Part shown: positions 16,554-24,235 of the stretch, in pieces
Layout: each line of letters begins with the position of its first letter
Numbering within the stretch: position 1 is the first letter of the stretch
NCBI GenBank assembly: GCA_942491145.1
Contig: CALOBC010000017.1
Location: forward strand, 372,001 to 436,000
Direction of reading: 5' to 3'
DNA length: 64,000 nt
From: CAXQUZ01 sp942491145
Lineage (GTDB): Bacteria > Myxococcota_A > UBA796 > UBA2385
Program-made: the position numbers and the translations under genes
Notes under the pieces: model-generated
Told to the model about the DNA's origin: nothing
What the model saw: only the letters and a program-made list of their open reading frames with translations
The model's database searches: none

Positions 16554-17179
16554 GGCCCCAACCTCAGCGTGTTCACGTCGACAATGTCGTCGCAGACGCT
16601 GATCACAGTGGGATCGTGGGATGCCACAATGGCCCCGTGGCCGGGGCGCTGGCTGTGGGTGCGGAGGAGGTCCACGGCCGTTTGCGCCGCCGCCCGGTCG
16701 AGTGCCGCGGTGGGCTCATCGGCGAGGATCAGCCGTGCGCCGCTGCACAAGGCCCGGGCGAGGCAGGCCCGCTGGCGCTCACCGCCGGAGAGCTGGCGGG
16801 GGAGGCGGTCGGCGACGGGGAGCAGACCGAGGGCGTCCAGTACTGCGTCCGGAGAGCGCACCTGGCCTGCGAGCCGGGACGGCAGCCGGACATTGTCGCG
16901 CAGGCTGAGCCAGTCGAACAGCAGGGCGTCTTGGGGGACGACCGCGACGGTGGTGTGGCGGAGTCGCCGGGCCACGTCGGGGATGTCGGCCCGGGCGCCG
17001 CACACCCACACCTCACCGCCGAGCGAGGCGCAGAGACCGGACAGCGTGGCGAGCAGCGTGGACTTGCCGCTTCCCGACCGCCCGGTGAGCGCCAGCATGC
17101 CGTGCTCGAGCGTGTGGTTGGGCAGCGACCAGTGGGGCCCCCCGGGGAAGCCAAACCGGAGCTGGTGCACGGTCAGCAC
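16550..17179 (-). CDS. ABC transporter ATPase, LolD/MacB-like
   Basis: 209 residues from GTG 17179. Walker A GRSGSGKST is at 33-41, the Q-loop VVPQDALLFD at about 80-89, the signature LSGGERQR at 130-137, and Walker B LILADEPTAALD at 150-161, with the H-loop ASHDP near the end; all are intact. The length and DEPTAALD motif fit the LolD/FtsE/MacB class that drives FtsX-type permeases. An alternative ATG at 17233 would overlap the lipoprotein gene by 47 bases and add residues with no family match. It shares ATGA with the permease gene. Confidence 0.82.
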   Translation of the reverse strand: MLTVHQLRFGFPGGPHWSLPNHTLEHGMLALTGRSGSGKSTLLATLSGLCASLGGEVWVCGARADIPDVARRLRHTTVAVVPQDALLFDWLSLRDNVRLPSRLAGQVRSPDAVLDALGLLPVADRLPRQLSGGERQRACLARALCSGARLILADEPTAALDRAAAQTAVDLLRTHSQRPGHGAIVASHDPTVISVCDDIVDVNTLRLGP

Positions 17180-17186
17180 CGGCCCA

Positions 17187-17765
17187 TCAGCGGCCAACTT
17201 GGATCTCCAGGAGTTCCAAGATGCTCTGTTCATCGATGTCTTTGCGGTCAGTCGGCTGGCCGACCTCCGCCGGAAGCTCCGCCACCCGGCCGGGAGCCAG
17301 GGCCACGATGCGGGGACCGTCTTGGTCGTCGCGAACGGTCAACACCGCATCGAAGCGGTGCCGCCGAGGATGCACGTGTTGCTCGTGGTGCAACGTGGCG
17401 GTCACGGTCCACGCGGCATCGATGCGGCCATCGGGGCGCGGGTCGGGCACGGCGTACTCGACATCGTCGACGGTCAGCTGCACATCGCCCAAGCGCAGCC
17501 TCTCGCGGGCCTCGTGGTGGGCCACATAGGCCTCAGTCAGGGCATCATCGGCGAAGGCGGTCGACAGCAAGGCGTGGAGCGCTGTGCGAGACAGGTCCGG
17601 ATCCCAAGCGTCGCGGACCACAGGACCGTGCAGTGCACTGAGCTGGTCGCGGGAGAGGGCGTGGGTCGTGGGGGCGGGCGCCCAGAGTGCCGGGATACGG
17701 GGCCCACATCCGCCGAGACTGAGCCCGAGCACTGCGGCCCGGGCCAAGGAGACCCCATGGGGCAT
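17187..17765 (-). CDS. Lipoprotein heading the ABC operon
   Basis: 192 residues with a lipoprotein signal (lipobox LGGC, Cys20). The mature part has a helical region around 50-90 and a beta-rich region with a His-rich strand HHEQHVHPRRH (about 125-135) that may bind metal. It ends with an acidic helix (DEQSILELLE). No family is recognised. It is the first gene of the operon followed by ATPase, permease and zinc-type binding protein, so it is likely an envelope partner in metal handling. Its ATG shares nine bases (17757-17765, reading ATGGGGCAT) with the start of the divergent CoA-transferase; a TTG seven codons inside is an alternative start. Confidence 0.65.
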   Translation of the reverse strand: MPHGVSLARAAVLGLSLGGCGPRIPALWAPAPTTHALSRDQLSALHGPVVRDAWDPDLSRTALHALLSTAFADDALTEAYVAHHEARERLRLGDVQLTVDDVEYAVPDPRPDGRIDAAWTVTATLHHEQHVHPRRHRFDAVLTVRDDQDGPRIVALAPGRVAELPAEVGQPTDRKDIDEQSILELLEIQVGR

Positions 17766-18959
17766 GACCCGAGCCCACCGTCCGGACCGCTTCAAGGCCT
17801 GCGCGTCTTGGAGCTTGGACAGCTCATTGCCGGACCGTTTGCCGGCACCCTGTTGGCGTGGTTTGGCGCCGAAGTCATCAAGATCGAGCCGCCGTCCGGA
17901 GATCCGGTGCGCCGCTGGCGGGGCATGCAGGGGGACACGAGCTTGTGGTGGCGTGGCGTCGCCCGGAACAAGCGGCTGGTGTGCCTGGATCTGCGCTCCG
18001 AAGAAGCTCGGGCGCTGGTGCGCCAGATGGTGCCCAAGGTCGATGTGGTCATCGAGAACTTCCGGCCGGGGCGCATGGAAGCGTGGGGCCTGGGACCGGA
18101 TGTGCTCACCGCGCTGAACCCCAACTTGGTGATGTGTCGGGTGAGCGCACACGGCCAGACCGGACCGCTGCGGGACCGCCCTGGGTATGCCTCGGTCGCC
18201 GAAGCCCGCGGGGGGCTGCGCTACCTGACCGGCATGCCCGGCGGGCCGACCGTGCGGGCCAACCTGAGCATGGGCGACAGCTTGGCCGGACTGTATGCGG
18301 CCTTCGGCGTGGTGCTCGCCTTGCTCCATCGGGAGCGCGGTGGCGGTGGTCAGACCGTCGATGTGAGTCTGGTGGAGAGCGTCTTGGGCATGTTGGAGGC
18401 GGTGGTCAGCGAAGCGGCCGCGGGCATGCCCCGGGAGCCCTCGGGCGCAGGCATCACGGGCATCGTGCCGTCGTCGGCGTGGGCCTGTCGCGACGGGGAG
18501 GTGGTCATCGGCGCCAACGGCGAGAGCGTGTTTGCCCGGCTGTGCGCCGCGATGGGCCGGCCAGAGCTCGCCGAAGATCCGCGGTTTCAGGGCAACCCCG
18601 CGCGGGTGGAGAACCAAGCCGCCCTCGATGCGGCCATCGGGGACTGGACTCGGGGGCTGGCGGTCGCTGACGTGGTCGCGGAGCTCACGGCCGCGGGTGT
18701 GCCGGCCGGGCCGGTCCAGTCGCCGACGGACTTGCTCGCGGACGCCCAGCTGAACTCGCGGGGGATGTTCTGTGAGGTGTGGGTGAGCGGCAAGCCGGTC
18801 GTCTTGCCCGAGCTGGGGCCGCGCTTGACCGAGTCGCCCGGCAAGACCCGGTGGGCCGGCGGAGACCTCGGCGCCGACACCGATGCGGTGCTGCGCGAGC
18901 TGGCGGGCGTCGACGACCCGGGGCTCGCGGCCTTGCGGGAGGCTGGCATCACCCGATGA
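17757..18959 (+). CDS. CaiB/BaiF family CoA-transferase
   Basis: 400 residues. Class III CoA-transferase: moves CoA between carboxylic acids in the cytoplasm. Start motifs GLRVLELGQLIAGPFAGTLLAWFGAEVIKIE (split) at 14-44 are typical; ENFRPGRMEAWGLG is at 100-113, and the likely catalytic Asp174 lies in the GDSLAG block. The YASVAEARGGLRYLTG segment matches the CaiB branch. The C-terminal part has AAGVPAGPVQSPTDLLAD, also family-typical. AAGGAG lies five bases before ATG 17757. The acyl group moved is not shown by context. It is divergent to the ABC operon. Confidence 0.85.
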   Translation: MGHDPSPPSGPLQGLRVLELGQLIAGPFAGTLLAWFGAEVIKIEPPSGDPVRRWRGMQGDTSLWWRGVARNKRLVCLDLRSEEARALVRQMVPKVDVVIENFRPGRMEAWGLGPDVLTALNPNLVMCRVSAHGQTGPLRDRPGYASVAEARGGLRYLTGMPGGPTVRANLSMGDSLAGLYAAFGVVLALLHRERGGGGQTVDVSLVESVLGMLEAVVSEAAAGMPREPSGAGITGIVPSSAWACRDGEVVIGANGESVFARLCAAMGRPELAEDPRFQGNPARVENQAALDAAIGDWTRGLAVADVVAELTAAGVPAGPVQSPTDLLADAQLNSRGMFCEVWVSGKPVVLPELGPRLTESPGKTRWAGGDLGADTDAVLRELAGVDDPGLAALREAGITR

Positions 18960-18981
18960 GCCATAGTGGACGGCCATGGGA

Positions 18982-19866
18982 TCAGCGGGGGAGAGGGCGT
19001 GCGGCCTGAAGTGGCTCAGGCAGGGGCGTGACGGGGTCGGTGTCTGGCGCGAGGGAGTAGCCAAACCGTGCGGCGACGGTGCCCCAGCGGGCATGAAGTG
19101 CGCACAGCACGGCAGGGGGCAGCCGACCCCCTTGACCGACCTGGCCCTGACTCACGAAGCGCAGGCCGGCTTTGTAGGCCTTCTCGTGGCGGGCTTCGTA
19201 GAAGCGACCGGGCTCCCGGCGCTGGATCTCCCGTTCCTGGAGCTGCTTCATGGCACCGAGGGAGCTGCCCTGGACCGCAAGATCCAGCGCGGTGGTGGGC
19301 AGCCCGAGGGCGTCGGCGATGCGGGCGAGCTCGGTCGCGGGACGGGCCTTGAGGTCTTCATATCGGACCAAGAGTCCGGGGCGGTCGCTGCTGTGAGTGG
19401 CCCATCCATCAACATTGTCGGCCCATGAGCCAAAGCCGAGCTGGGTCGCCCGTGGGGTGGTGCCGGTGTTGACGACAGCGGTGAGATGCATCGACACCAG
19501 CGTCTCGAGGTCCCCGGGCTGGGGTTGGGTGCGGCCTTGCTTGAGCAGCCAGCGGTCGAGCTGGGTGAGGGCAAAGTAGCGAGCGTCACTCAGCAGCACA
19601 TCGGCGGGATGGCGCACCAGCTGGAGCACCCCGTCGCCGAGCGGGTAGCGTTCTTGGTGTGAAGCCGGGGCCTTGTGGGTGAGCACGATGCCACCGGACC
19701 GCGCAGCGGAGTGCCAGCGTTCCGCGTTGTCGCCATGGATCGACGGCATCGTCAGCTCCAGGGCGGCGGAGCTGCGCAGGGGGCCGTGCTGGAGGATGTG
19801 CAGGGCGGTCCGCAGCCAGGTCGAGCCGGACTTTGGGTAGCTGGCGAGCCAGATGAGGGCAGACAT
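18982..19866 (-). CDS. Sulfotransferase domain protein
   Basis: 294 residues. The PAPS 5'-phosphosulfate loop YPKSGSTWLR is at 10-19 and the 3'-phosphate motif LVRHPADVLLSDARYF at about 83-98, so transfer of sulfate from PAPS to a hydroxyl or amino group is expected. RYEDLKARPATELARIADALG matches the late helix of the bacterial family. Cytoplasmic or membrane-attached; acceptor unknown. It is followed on the same strand upstream by the FabH-like gene (85-base gap), so the two may modify a common lipid or secondary metabolite, an inference from proximity only. Confidence 0.82.
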   Translation of the reverse strand: MSALIWLASYPKSGSTWLRTALHILQHGPLRSSAALELTMPSIHGDNAERWHSAARSGGIVLTHKAPASHQERYPLGDGVLQLVRHPADVLLSDARYFALTQLDRWLLKQGRTQPQPGDLETLVSMHLTAVVNTGTTPRATQLGFGSWADNVDGWATHSSDRPGLLVRYEDLKARPATELARIADALGLPTTALDLAVQGSSLGAMKQLQEREIQRREPGRFYEARHEKAYKAGLRFVSQGQVGQGGRLPPAVLCALHARWGTVAARFGYSLAPDTDPVTPLPEPLQAARPLPR

Positions 19867-19950
19867 GGGGGCTCGGGGGTGGGTCGATGATGGTCCCCTA
19901 TCGCGCCGATCTCCGGAGGCCGCATCACGAGGGGGAAAGCACGGCCAGCG

Positions 19951-21003
19951 TCACCCTTCAGCGTGGCCCCACTGCACACCCACCGCACCCCAGGCGTAGC
20001 TCACGCCGGCGCTGGCGAGCACCGCACGGTGACCGCTGCGAAGGCGGCCGGACCGCTCGCCCATCTCCAGGCAGAAGATGGGATCGAGCTGGCCCATGTG
20101 GCCATAGTCCTCAAGGTAGACGGACTCGGCCTCGGTCAGGCCCATCTCGCCGAGCACGGCCCGATGGGCGGAGCGCTTCATGTGCAGCAGCCCCAGGTAG
20201 TCCAAGCCGGAGAAGCCCGAGCCGGTGGCGGCCCCCCGGATGACCTTGAGAAAGTTGGGATGAGAGCGCGTGGCCAAGCGGGCCTTCATGGCCTGAACAT
20301 CCGTCACATCCAGCATCATGGCGCCCGTGCCCAGGTGCTCGGCAGCCACCGGCGCGACGGTGCCCCCCGCGTGCACATGCACATCGTCGGCGAAGTCGCC
20401 ATCCGAGATGAGGTGGGCGTGCTTCACGAGGTTGTGGTCCATGTTGCGTCGCAGCAAGATCGCGCCGCCCGCGGCCGCGAGGCTGTACATGAAGCTCACC
20501 CGAGGGTTGGCATAGTCGATGAGGTCGCCGTTTCGATAGCCGCCGGCCAGCAAGATGGTCTTCACCGAAGCATCGGCCATCATCAGGCCCTTGGCGAGCT
20601 TGAGGGCCGAGATGGTGGTGCAGCACCGCTGGGCCACGTCGACCGCCCAGGCATTGCGGGCGCCCACGAGCTGTTGGATCTTGATGCCCGAGACCATCAG
20701 CGGGTGTTCTTTGTATTCTTCGCTGATCGAGATGATCACGTCGATCTCGAGGGGATCGACATCGGCCTTGGCCAGCGCTTGGCGGGCGGCGCGGGCCCCC
20801 ATCGCACAGGGGTGGTCATCGGGGCCGGGCATGGGCTTGCAGTGCACACCGAGCTTCTCGCGCACGATGGCCTCGGGAATGCCCGTGGCGGCGGCGAGCT
20901 GCGCGGAGGTCATGCGACCCTCGGGCACGTACGTTCCCGTCGCGAGGATGCCCATGCCACGGGCGGTGTCGGAGTTGGGGTTGGTGCCCGGTGTGGTGCC
21001 CAT
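19951..21003 (-). CDS. FabH-like condensing enzyme (KAS III family)
   Basis: 350 residues from ATG 21003 (GGAG upstream). Thiolase fold of ketoacyl-ACP synthase III type: Cys127 in DVAQRCC holds the FabH active-site place, His of LLHMKRSAH matches the second residue, but the third, normally Asn in YGN, is His in YGHMGQLDP. That replacement changes the decarboxylation site, so the enzyme may use non-malonyl partners or a different reaction. N-terminal GILATGTYVPE and C-terminal GVSYAWGAVGVQWG fit the family. Secondary lipid or metabolite synthesis is more likely than housekeeping fatty-acid initiation; no ACP or other FAS gene is nearby. Confidence 0.75.
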   Translation of the reverse strand: MGTTPGTNPNSDTARGMGILATGTYVPEGRMTSAQLAAATGIPEAIVREKLGVHCKPMPGPDDHPCAMGARAARQALAKADVDPLEIDVIISISEEYKEHPLMVSGIKIQQLVGARNAWAVDVAQRCCTTISALKLAKGLMMADASVKTILLAGGYRNGDLIDYANPRVSFMYSLAAAGGAILLRRNMDHNLVKHAHLISDGDFADDVHVHAGGTVAPVAAEHLGTGAMMLDVTDVQAMKARLATRSHPNFLKVIRGAATGSGFSGLDYLGLLHMKRSAHRAVLGEMGLTEAESVYLEDYGHMGQLDPIFCLEMGERSGRLRSGHRAVLASAGVSYAWGAVGVQWGHAEG

Positions 21004-21177
21004 GCGATGTCTCCGCGAGGTCGGTTGCCCAAGATGGTTTGTTGCGGTGCGGCATATGTGCTGCACTGCAAGATGGCAAGCCCCGAAGGGCCAACGGGAT
21101 CGGCGTCACCCCCGCCTCCGGGGGCTGAGTCTCCGGAGATCCCCATGAACTGGACGACTCTGGGGACTTTATTGAAA

Positions 21178-21196
21178 GCGGACAACCGATGTCCGC
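21178..21196 (+). promoter_or_regulatory. Short hairpin in leader of phosphoesterase gene
   Basis: GCGGACA (21178-21184) and TGTCCGC (21190-21196) form a perfect 7-bp stem with a five-base loop, 31 bases before the phosphoesterase start. It could be an operator or a leader hairpin. Confidence 0.25.
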
Positions 21197-21227
21197 ACCG
21201 GTGGCCTGGGCCTCGGTAGGCGCCCCC

Positions 21228-22226
21228 ATGAGAATTCTCCACCTTGGCGACACCCACCTCGGCATCCAGCGGCGGTTCTGGCGGCCCCCGGTGGGCTGGT
21301 CCCGCGCAGACGATCACCTCGCTGCACTGCGGCGTGCGCTGGCCCCGGCATTTGCGGGCGAAGTCGATCTTGTGGTGCACGCCGGCGATGTCTTCGATCG
21401 GTCTCGACCCCCGCCGCGCGCGGTGGCGGAGGCCCGGGCGTTGCTGGTGGACCTCGCCCGGCGAGTCCCGGTGCTCGTGCTCGCCGGCAACCACGATCGC
21501 AGAGGGCTTCAGGTCCACTTGGGGGCCGGTGCAGGAACCCTGACGGTGGTGGACCGCCCTTGTGCTGTCTCCATTGCTGGGCTTCGCATCGCCTGTGTGC
21601 CCCACCAGCGCCTCGCCACAGACTGGGCGGCGACCGCGCGGGCAGCGGTGGGGGGTGGGGTCGATCTGATGGTCACCCACCAAGCGTTTGCCGGTGCCGG
21701 GGTGCCGGGCTTCGTCTTTCGGGTGGGTGGCCCCAGCGAGACTGTCGATGAACGCCACCTTCCCGATGGGGTGCTGGCGGTGCTCAACGGCCACATCCAC
21801 CCGCGCCAAGTGTTGCGGTGCGGCGATGCCGACGTAGTCTACCCGGGAAGCACCGAGCGCACGTCTTTCTCGGAGTCTGGCCAGCAGAAGGGCACGGCGC
21901 TGTGGACGTGGGGCACGCGGCCGCGCTGGCGATGGGTGGACCACCCCACCCGGGGGATGCGGCGGGTGGTCGGCGAGCATGAGCTCGACAGGGTGGTGCG
22001 CGGTGAGCTGGTGGGGGTGCCGACCCCCCGCCTCAAGGACTGGGGGCCGGCGGTGCATGCGCGTGGGGGCATCTTGGCGCTGCCCCCAGCCCGGTCGAGG
22101 GCCCCCGATCGGCGCCAGCTGCGCTTGTTCCAGGGCCCTCCGTCGGGAGCAGTGGTGCACGGTGGCTCAGGGGCCCGGGTCAGTGAAACTCCGAGCCTCC
22201 TTTCCGCAGCAGGTACGCCGTGTTGA
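21228..22226 (+). CDS. SbcD/Mre11-like metallophosphoesterase
   Basis: 332 residues. Two-metal phosphoesterase with motifs in order: GDTHLG (residues 7-12), HAGDVFDRS, GNHD, THQ and GHIHP; all metal ligands are present. The order and the VDLVVHAGDVFDRSRP block resemble the nuclease subunit SbcD/Mre11 rather than cyclic-nucleotide enzymes, so DNA end or RNA processing is plausible. No SbcC-type ATPase is next to it. ATG 21228 gives the family-typical MRILHLGD start; an upstream ATG at 21189 would add 13 residues. Its last 47 bases overlap the convergent RNA ligase gene. Confidence 0.8.
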   Translation: MRILHLGDTHLGIQRRFWRPPVGWSRADDHLAALRRALAPAFAGEVDLVVHAGDVFDRSRPPPRAVAEARALLVDLARRVPVLVLAGNHDRRGLQVHLGAGAGTLTVVDRPCAVSIAGLRIACVPHQRLATDWAATARAAVGGGVDLMVTHQAFAGAGVPGFVFRVGGPSETVDERHLPDGVLAVLNGHIHPRQVLRCGDADVVYPGSTERTSFSESGQQKGTALWTWGTRPRWRWVDHPTRGMRRVVGEHELDRVVRGELVGVPTPRLKDWGPAVHARGGILALPPARSRAPDRRQLRLFQGPPSGAVVHGGSGARVSETPSLLSAAGTPC

Positions 22227-23265
22227 TGCTCTTGCACTGCACCCGCCCGAGCACCAGATCCCGGCGCTCGGTCAGGGGCCGCACGACGACGCCCTCGCGG
22301 ACATGCATCTCGTTGCCCGAGACCGTCTCTCGGCCCACGGTGTAGGCTTGGAGCACTTCTTGGTCAAAGGGCCCGCGGTAGAGCACAGGCACCCGGGGCA
22401 CACCCAGCGCCCACAGGGTGGACTCCAGCTCGACATCGTTCAGCCAGCGGCCGGTCCCACGCCCCCCAATTCGCACGTCAAAGGCCCGCAGCCCGGGGGG
22501 CGCAGCACCGGTGCGGCGCTGGCCATAGCCCAGGTCCTGCACACCCTCACCGAAGACCTCCGCGAGCAGGAAGACCGGCTCGTCCTGACCCTCAAACTGG
22601 GCCTTCATGCGCCGCTCCAGCTCCCACTCCCGTGCTGCCCGAAGGTACAGGTTGTGGGTGTTGGCCTCGGCGTGGGGCTTGAGCGCGAGGCCCTGGGCTG
22701 CGATGCCCTTGGATGCCACAATCAGCCGCCCGTGCTCCGGGTGGGCGAGGCGCTCGGGCATCCACCCGATCTGACACCACGTCCCGTGGATCTTCTCGGT
22801 GATGCTGACCAGCTCGCCATTGTCGAAGACGTCGGGGTGGGCCTTGATGTTCTCGATGTCGTAGCTCAGGGTGCGGTCCATGCCGGCGGCGTACGCCTCG
22901 CCCGCCATGTGAAGGGGTACGGCGGGGCTGTGGCGGGTGATGCCGAGCTCGGTCGCAAGGTCGGTCTGGTCGGTCCAACCGGGCTTCAGAGGCATGATGA
23001 GCCCTTGGGAGAGCACCCCGCGCAGCCGCGTGGCCTTCACCCGGTTGTGGGCCTTGCCGGCGAGTCGGCCGACCAGGCCCAGCTCTTCGAGCAGTGCGTC
23101 GGGAATGACGGCCTCTTCGGGGATCCAGACGACAGCGTCGCCGGTGCGGTGGGCGCCCTTGCGCACGACGGCGCAGTAGCCGCCAAAGCGGGCCAGCTCC
23201 AGCGCGTCGGCGTTGGGGTGGGGCTCGATGGTTACGGTCTTGATGGTCACGGCAAAAGTGGACAT
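22180..23265 (-). CDS. RNA ligase, DRB0094 (Rnl5) type
   Basis: ATP-dependent RNA ligase that seals nicks with a 3'-OH RNA strand. 361 residues from ATG 23265. The N-terminal domain is OB-like with IEPHPNADALELA (13-25), like the extra N-terminal domain of the Deinococcus DraRnl enzyme. The nucleotidyltransferase domain has motif I EKIHGT with Lys158 as the AMP acceptor, motif IIIa FLLAEVFGEG, motif IV EGVVVRP and motif V QCKSIN. All core motifs are intact, so the enzyme should be active. It overlaps the 3' end of the convergent phosphoesterase gene. RNA repair after damage is the likely role. Confidence 0.82.
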   Translation of the reverse strand: MSTFAVTIKTVTIEPHPNADALELARFGGYCAVVRKGAHRTGDAVVWIPEEAVIPDALLEELGLVGRLAGKAHNRVKATRLRGVLSQGLIMPLKPGWTDQTDLATELGITRHSPAVPLHMAGEAYAAGMDRTLSYDIENIKAHPDVFDNGELVSITEKIHGTWCQIGWMPERLAHPEHGRLIVASKGIAAQGLALKPHAEANTHNLYLRAAREWELERRMKAQFEGQDEPVFLLAEVFGEGVQDLGYGQRRTGAAPPGLRAFDVRIGGRGTGRWLNDVELESTLWALGVPRVPVLYRGPFDQEVLQAYTVGRETVSGNEMHVREGVVVRPLTERRDLVLGRVQCKSINTAYLLRKGGSEFH

Positions 23266-23302
23266 GGTGTGGGTCTCCGGGTGCAGGGCGAGGGGCCCTG
23301 CA

Positions 23303-23327
23303 GTGTTGTGTTGTGTTGTGTTGTGTT
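23303..23327. repeat. Pentanucleotide repeat (GTGTT)x5
   Basis: Five perfect GTGTT units on the plus strand (AACAC on the minus strand), 37 bases upstream of the RNA ligase start codon, inside its leader or promoter. Such tracts change length by slippage; here a change would alter promoter spacing or leader structure but not the protein. Confidence 0.85.
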
Positions 23328-23412
23328 CGTTCCACACATAACCAGCCAGCTGCCCAACCCAAGAGGGAAGGACACGGAAGCGAGTGTGGTCGTAGGGGCC
23401 CCGCGAGAACGC

Positions 23413-23441
23413 AAAAAACCCCGGGGCGGTGGCCCGGGGTT
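23413..23441 (-). terminator. Minus-strand Rho-independent terminator
   Basis: AACCCCGGG (23417-23425) pairs with CCCGGGGTT (23433-23441); on the minus strand the stem is followed by six T residues (23413-23418). No minus-strand gene lies upstream of it. It is about 150 bases before the RNA ligase start, so it may be an attenuator in a long leader, the end of a small RNA starting near 23500-23700, or insulation against antisense transcription from the BlaI promoter region. Confidence 0.65.
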
Positions 23442-23757
23442 GCGGAGGAACAAGGAGCGCGAGTGGCTTCTGTTACACCGTTAAACCGGGCATTCTGGGC
23501 GAATCAAGAATCGGTGACGGACCGTCTTGTGCCGGTGTGGCGGACAACCTCGGCGAGGGGCCACCCACAAGATTGCGGCTTCCACGAGGCGACAATGCCC
23601 ACGGATAGGATGCAGTCAGGTTGTGGCGGGCGCGGAGGGTCACCGGTGGTGTCCGAAGCTGTGATTGTTGAAGAGTCGGGAGCTGAGACGTGCATGTTGC
23701 GACGTCGCGACCCGACCCGTGTTGGATACTCAACTCAACACGAACTGTCTACAAAAA

Positions 23758-23825
23758 AGTGTTCCACGGCCGAGGGGAGTGTTCTACGAAAGATTTCGTT
23801 TGACGAACTATTAGAATCTTCGTAG
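23758..23825. promoter_or_regulatory. Repeat-rich operator region before blaI-like gene
   Basis: AT-rich for this genome. Two direct repeats AGTGTTCYACG at 23758-23768 and 23778-23788 are 20 bases apart (two helical turns). A long inverted repeat, CTACGAAAGATT (23784-23795) with AATCTTCGTAG (23815-23825), has one bulged base; inside it ACGAAA-GA-TTTCGT is perfect. BlaI/MecI repressors bind dyads near their own promoter, so this is the probable operator. The sequence is not the classical TACAnnTGTA site. Confidence 0.5.
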
Positions 23826-23851
23826 TAGTGAGGTGCCACCGAGGAGGCCCT

Positions 23852-24235
23852 GTGACGTCCCCCAACCCCGACCGCTTGCTGACCGAAGCCGAGCTGGAGC
23901 ACATGCGTGTGCTCTGGACGCTGGGCGAGGGGTCTGTCCGCGCGGTTCTGGATGCGCTGCCAGCCGAGACGCCTCGTGCCTACACCACTGTGGCCACGTT
24001 GCTCCGCATCCTCGAAGAGAAGGGCTTCGCCGACTCGGACAAGGTGGGGCGCTCCTTGGTCTATCGGCCGGTGGTGAGCCGACCGGCCTACCAAGCCCGC
24101 ACCGTGAAGCGCGTGCTCAGCGATGTCTTCGAAGGGGACGCCGGTGCCTTGATGCGCCAACTCGTCCAGGCCGAAGCGACCGACGACGTGGCCCTTGCCG
24201 AGATGCGCAGCCTGCTCGATGAGATGGAGGACTGA
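23852..24235 (+). CDS. BlaI/MecI-family repressor
   Basis: 127 residues from GTG 23852 (GAGGAGG at 23841-23847). The winged-helix domain is typical: LTEAELEHMRVLWTLGEGSVRAVLDAL split at its start, YTTVATLLRILEEKGF for the recognition region, then VYRPVVSR for the wing. The C-terminal helices form the dimer domain, the part normally cut or affected by the BlaR1 partner. The stop overlaps the start of the M56 gene (TGATG), so the two proteins are made together. It should repress its own operon and perhaps cell-wall genes elsewhere. Confidence 0.88.
   Translation: MTSPNPDRLLTEAELEHMRVLWTLGEGSVRAVLDALPAETPRAYTTVATLLRILEEKGFADSDKVGRSLVYRPVVSRPAYQARTVKRVLSDVFEGDAGALMRQLVQAEATDDVALAEMRSLLDEMED

Larger units (their letters stand above)
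23266..23851. other. 586-base regulatory interval
   Basis: No convincing protein gene. It holds, from left to right: the leader of the RNA ligase gene with a pentanucleotide repeat (23303-23327); a strong minus-strand hairpin with T-tract (23413-23441); an unassigned segment 23450-23720; and an AT-rich promoter region with repeats in front of the BlaI-like gene (23720-23850). Confidence 0.6.

Noticed and set aside
15810..17756. Long plus-strand frame leading into the CoA-transferase
   Set aside because: It is antisense to the ABC operon, which has complete family motifs; the CoA-transferase starts at 17757.
23473..23733. Short minus-strand frames between the ligase and BlaI genes
   Set aside because: No ribosome site, no codon bias and low-complexity Ser/Pro/Arg products.
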